This document shows, piece by piece, positions 4,211-7,121 of a stretch of 7,121 nucleotides of DNA (positions are counted from its first letter, which is position 1; each line of letters starts with the position of its first letter). A program made the translations under genes and the position numbers. Source of the stretch: JACQCV01 sp964639675 (GTDB lineage: Bacteria; Patescibacteriota; Minisyncoccia; Phycocordibacterales; UBA12445); contig CAZXEK010000011.1 of NCBI GenBank assembly GCA_964639675.1, positions 1 to 7,121 on the forward strand, given 5' to 3'. Under the pieces are notes generated by a model that made no database searches, was not told where the DNA came from, and saw only the letters and a list, made by a program, of their open reading frames with translations.

Positions 4211-4239
4211 TTGACAAACAGTCGTTAAAAATGTTTAAT
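4211..4239 (+). promoter_or_regulatory. Near-consensus promoter overlapping the GGDEF gene start
   Basis: A perfect TTGACA (4211-4216), a 17-bp spacer and TTTAAT (4234-4239, five of six) make the best promoter match in the window. Its start site, near 4246, falls after the ATG at 4242, so transcripts from it could only be translated from the in-frame ATG at 4278. Confidence 0.6.
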
Positions 4240-4241
4240 TA

Positions 4242-5498
4242 ATGAAATTGCGAGAGGGACAAATTAATAATAAAAATATGGCCACAGGAATAAAAGACGA
4301 GCTAACTCTAGAGGAAAGAGAGCGACTTCTTAATCTAGCCAATATCCTCCAGTCTGCTTATATAGCGAGAAAAAGTAGCGAGCCGATAGAACTACTTAAT
4401 AACCAGGAAACCTTAGCGGCAAGATTTAAAGAGTTACTTATAGAAAAACTCCCCGGTCTAGAACTAAGAGAATCTGTCAGTAGAAAAATTGAAAAATGGA
4501 AAAAGGCGGCAGATAGTGGAATTTATAGCCCCGAAGAGATTAATCAATACATTAGAGAGGAGATTGAAAGGGAGGCGAGGTTATATATTGACTCGAGCCC
4601 ACACATACAGATGTATAACCGTATATATATCGAAGATAAACTTGTAGAAGACCTGGATAAAATAGCTTCAACTGAAAAGATTGAGGTTCTAGATCTCTAT
4701 AAGGTGGCCAAAATTGCTTTTGACTTAAATGGTCTAAAGACATTAAACGATGCTGCCGGTCACGAAAGTGGCAACAATGCCCTAGAAATATTTTCAAAAA
4801 TATTAAAAGAAGGTGAAACATCAAAGTGGCTACGGGAACAAAAAATCGATGTCATACCTGCTCATCAATCAGGAGACGAATTTATCCTCTTAATCTATGG
4901 CGAGAAAGACTTAAGTGGCATAACTGAAGAGATAAAGAAGCGATATGAAGAAGAGGTCAAGGGCTTCGAGGCTGCCGACCTTCTAGATTTCCAAACTGCG
5001 AAGAACTATCTTGTTGGCCTAAAAATCTATGATAAATTCTTAGAAGGGATTGTGGAAGGGGATGGAATCGAAATTAAAGATTTATCTGAAGATAAACTCG
5101 CTAAAAAAAAGGAATCTCTAGAGAAAAGCTTTAAAGAAATTTTCAGATTCAAACTTGGCACCAGTGTAGGTATAGTAACACTCGGAGAAGCTCTGTATGA
5201 GATCAACCCTGACAAAATTAACAATGAGGACTATCGAGGTATAAGTCGCGCTCTCATTGGTAAGATGTTCAAGATGGCTGATGAAAAAGCAATTGCGCAT
5301 AAGAAAGAATCCAAAGCAAAGCTAGCTCTAGTTGATCCCCTTCTGGCCATTCTCTACAATAGAAGTGTAACAAGCACAGATAAAGATAACTCAGAAGAGC
5401 TGGCAAACTTAACCCTAAAAAACTCACGGCTCGAGAAAGAGAACGCGGAATTTAAAGCAAGAATGGCTCTACTAGAAAAACAAAACGTTCAAAGATAA
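4242..5498 (+). CDS. GGDEF-domain protein (possible diguanylate cyclase), cytoplasmic
   Basis: This 418-aa protein carries a GGDEF domain that would make cyclic di-GMP from two GTP if active. Visible landmarks are D161-LNG (metal-binding Asp), LND-x2-GH (168-174), the signature as S210-GDEF214, SVGI (308-311) and the terminal MADEKA helix (345-350). The signature has Ser for the first Gly, and the RxxD inhibitory site is absent. About 90 residues (220-305, rich in Lys and Glu) are inserted between signature and SVGI, where ordinary domains have a short link. An N-terminal helical region (20-140) replaces a recognisable sensor; residues 385-415 look like a coiled coil. There is no membrane segment. 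The ATG at 4278 (48 bases fewer in the transcript leader region; M13) is a serious alternative start, since a near-consensus promoter overlaps the first ATG. No EAL, HD-GYP or PilZ gene is in view. Confidence 0.8.
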   Translation: MKLREGQINNKNMATGIKDELTLEERERLLNLANILQSAYIARKSSEPIELLNNQETLAARFKELLIEKLPGLELRESVSRKIEKWKKAADSGIYSPEEINQYIREEIEREARLYIDSSPHIQMYNRIYIEDKLVEDLDKIASTEKIEVLDLYKVAKIAFDLNGLKTLNDAAGHESGNNALEIFSKILKEGETSKWLREQKIDVIPAHQSGDEFILLIYGEKDLSGITEEIKKRYEEEVKGFEAADLLDFQTAKNYLVGLKIYDKFLEGIVEGDGIEIKDLSEDKLAKKKESLEKSFKEIFRFKLGTSVGIVTLGEALYEINPDKINNEDYRGISRALIGKMFKMADEKAIAHKKESKAKLALVDPLLAILYNRSVTSTDKDNSEELANLTLKNSRLEKENAEFKARMALLEKQNVQR

Positions 5499-5500
5499 CA

Positions 5501-6253
5501 ATGTCCTACTTTTTATCAGAAACACCATTAAAAACTGGGAAGGTCTTTGAGTTAACAGATACCGAAGCTAGACATATTCTACTTTCAAGAAGAATAAGGG
5601 CGGGTGAGATTGTGGAGCTACAAGATCCTCACGATAAGAGGTTTCAGTGCCGAGTAATTAATACTGACAAAAAAAGTTTAACTGTTGAGCCGTTGAAAGA
5701 GATAGAGACCCCGAAAGAGTCACGGCTTAGAATAACTATTTTCCAAGCTCTAATAAAAGAACAGCCCCTGGATTTCATAATTCAAAAGTCCACCGAACTT
5801 GGCGTGAATAACATAGTACTATTTAACTCTAAGAATGGTACCATTCGGTATAAAGAGATAGATAAAAAAATAATCCGATGGAAAAAAATCTCAGAGGAGG
5901 CCGCAAAACAGTCTGGAAGAGTCAAACCTATATCGATCGAGTATCTAAGTGACACAGAAAAGATAGAGGTCTTGGCAGATGCCCTAGATCATCTTTTCCT
6001 GCTAGAGCCTACGCCAAAGGCAGATAAATTCATAGCCGAAAAAACAAAATTCTCTACTTGGAAGTTCAACTCCCAAGTAACTAGGATTGGGATTTTAATT
6101 GGGCCAGAAGGTGGATTTACACTGGAAGAAGTGGCAAGGTTTTTAAAAATCAAAAACATAACGGCCATTTCCATGGGCCACAGAATTTTACGCTCAGATA
6201 CAGCAGCTATTGCTTCATCTGCCATCGCCCAAGCTCTCTGGGGCGATATATAG
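5501..6253 (+). CDS. rsmE: 16S rRNA (uracil(1498)-N(3))-methyltransferase RsmE
   Basis: This SPOUT-class enzyme uses S-adenosylmethionine to methylate N3 of U1498 in helix 44 of 16S rRNA, near the decoding centre. The 250-aa length is usual for the family. An N-terminal PUA-like RNA-binding part (about 1-70, with HILLSRRIRAGE) precedes the catalytic part. Family motifs visible are K-x-x-x-L-DFIIQKSTELGV (86-102), the EEAAKQSGR segment (132-140), IGPEGGF (200-206) and the trefoil-knot cofactor loop MGHRILRSDTA (225-235). It starts 2 bp after the stop of the GGDEF gene, so the two are surely cotranscribed, and translation may be coupled, as no Shine-Dalgarno sequence is evident. A functional tie between the two products is not implied. 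Confidence 0.95.
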   Translation: MSYFLSETPLKTGKVFELTDTEARHILLSRRIRAGEIVELQDPHDKRFQCRVINTDKKSLTVEPLKEIETPKESRLRITIFQALIKEQPLDFIIQKSTELGVNNIVLFNSKNGTIRYKEIDKKIIRWKKISEEAAKQSGRVKPISIEYLSDTEKIEVLADALDHLFLLEPTPKADKFIAEKTKFSTWKFNSQVTRIGILIGPEGGFTLEEVARFLKIKNITAISMGHRILRSDTAAIASSAIAQALWGDI

Positions 6254-6343
6254 ATTAAAAGTGTAAAAATGCGAACCAAAAAAAGTGTTTTTGATTTTAA
6301 GTTATAACTTTAATCTTTTTGTTCTAAATTTTTAATCTTCTTT
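6254..6343 (+). other. AT-rich gap between rsmE and recG, weak hairpin
   Basis: An AT-rich hairpin centred on the palindrome aagttataactt (6299-6310), extendable with bulges to 6293-6315, is followed by ttttt (6316-6320). It might be a weak terminator for the GGDEF-rsmE unit. TATAAC at 6303-6308 resembles a -10 box but no good -35 box stands at the right distance. I see no gene. Confidence 0.3.
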
Positions 6344-7121
6344 ATGGAATTAGAGTATTCAATAGAATTAAATTTCCGTTTAAATAGTGGACAAAAGAGC
6401 GGCCTTAAAAAGCTCGGCCTTGAGACCTTGCATGACCTCCTATTTTACCTCCCTTCTCGCTATGGGGACGCCGCAGAGATTAAGCATATCGCAGAACTTA
6501 AAGAAAAAGAGCTGGTAGTGATCTCAGGTAGAGTGATAAAAAATGAGATCAAGAAATCGTACCGCCAAAAGATTGCAATGGCAGAAGTTACTATAGAGGA
6601 CGACACTGGAAGAATAAAGGCTGTGTGGTTTCATCAAGCCTACATGGCTAAAAAGGTTGGTGAGGGCAAACTAGCTAAGGTGACGGGGTTAGCAATTAAC
6701 CGCAATGGTGTACTCTATATTGCTAACGGTGAGATAGAAGAACTAAAAGAGATTGAACTTGCACACAAAAGTTCCCTTTTCGCTAAGGGAGAGATCAAGA
6801 GAACTCCTGTCTACGGAGAATCGCTTGGCATAACTTCCAACTGGTTTCGGCACGCTATACAAAAGATCATTAAGGCTGGGATCCATGAAAATTTACGGGA
6901 CCCAATCCCCGAGGAGATCCTCAAAAAATACCACCTCCCCTCTCTTAAAACAGCCATAATCTGGATTCACTGCCCACAAAATGATAACGATGCCCTATCT
7001 GCTAGAAAAAGATTCTCGTTCGAAGAGATCCTCTTTATTCAACTGACGAGACAGAAAGAAAAACTGCTATATCAGAAAAATCCGACATTTAAAATTGAAG
7101 TCGGTGAAGATAAGGTAGAAA
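6344..7121 (+). CDS. recG: ATP-dependent DNA helicase RecG, N-terminal part (runs off the window)
   Basis: The first 259 codons of RecG, a branch-migration helicase that regresses stalled forks and processes Holliday junctions. The full protein is usually near 680-700 aa, so the helicase motor domains lie beyond the window and only the wedge (fork-binding) region is seen. Recognisable family features are LKKLGLETLHDLLFYLPSRY (residues 21-40), the OB-fold wedge with VWFHQAYMAKKVGEG (about 94-108), the VYGESLGITSNWFRHAI segment and IWIHCPQN followed by ARKRFSFEEILFIQL, the conserved helix before the motor domain. ATG at 6344 gives a typical N-terminus; no Shine-Dalgarno sequence precedes it. 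It follows rsmE by 90 bp, on the same strand. No frameshift or stop is seen in the visible part. Confidence 0.93.
   Translation, partial: MELEYSIELNFRLNSGQKSGLKKLGLETLHDLLFYLPSRYGDAAEIKHIAELKEKELVVISGRVIKNEIKKSYRQKIAMAEVTIEDDTGRIKAVWFHQAYMAKKVGEGKLAKVTGLAINRNGVLYIANGEIEELKEIELAHKSSLFAKGEIKRTPVYGESLGITSNWFRHAIQKIIKAGIHENLRDPIPEEILKKYHLPSLKTAIIWIHCPQNDNDALSARKRFSFEEILFIQLTRQKEKLLYQKNPTFKIEVGEDKVE

Overview
The window looks like a piece of a small bacterial genome, most plausibly a Patescibacteria (Candidate Phyla Radiation) member. This is an inference from moderately AT-rich DNA, short intergenic spaces, several genes without a visible Shine-Dalgarno sequence, and the make-up of the proteins. 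Standard stop codons, including TGA, end genes here, so the UGA-glycine code of Gracilibacteria/Absconditabacteria is not supported. No integrase, transposase or CRISPR array is visible.

Layout. Bases 1-280 are non-coding and look somewhat richer in GC; they hold a long imperfect inverted repeat. Two divergent type II serine tRNA genes follow, tRNA-Ser(GCU) on the minus strand and tRNA-Ser with the very unusual anticodon ACU on the plus strand. They are driven from back-to-back promoters whose -35 boxes lie 1 bp apart. Next come a membrane-anchored SGNH/GDSL hydrolase (565-1296) and two tiny paralogous ribbon-helix-helix proteins (1395-1727) with a palindrome on their promoter and a clear terminator. 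After them lies a 270-bp gap that folds like a structured RNA, and an unrecognised protein built of two copies of a HELHE-type domain (2035-2739). Its stop codon overlaps that of a convergent PD-(D/E)XK nuclease (3539-2736). A membrane protein with a prokaryotic RING/PHD-like zinc finger (4083-3751) is read toward the nuclease, with a terminator and a new promoter between the two. Rightward from a shared divergent promoter region run a GGDEF-domain protein (4242-5498), the 16S rRNA m3U1498 methyltransferase RsmE 2 nt later (5501-6253), and the first 259 codons of the RecG helicase, cut by the window end.

How they fit together. The right end (rsmE, recG) is ordinary housekeeping, with a GGDEF protein in the rsmE transcription unit. 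The middle (paired RHH regulators, candidate RNA, two-repeat HELHE protein, nuclease, membrane RING) is accessory in character and holds the least-explained genes. The clearest single oddity is the tRNA-Ser(ACU), which appears intact and has a good promoter beside a GCU tRNA that already reads the same codons.
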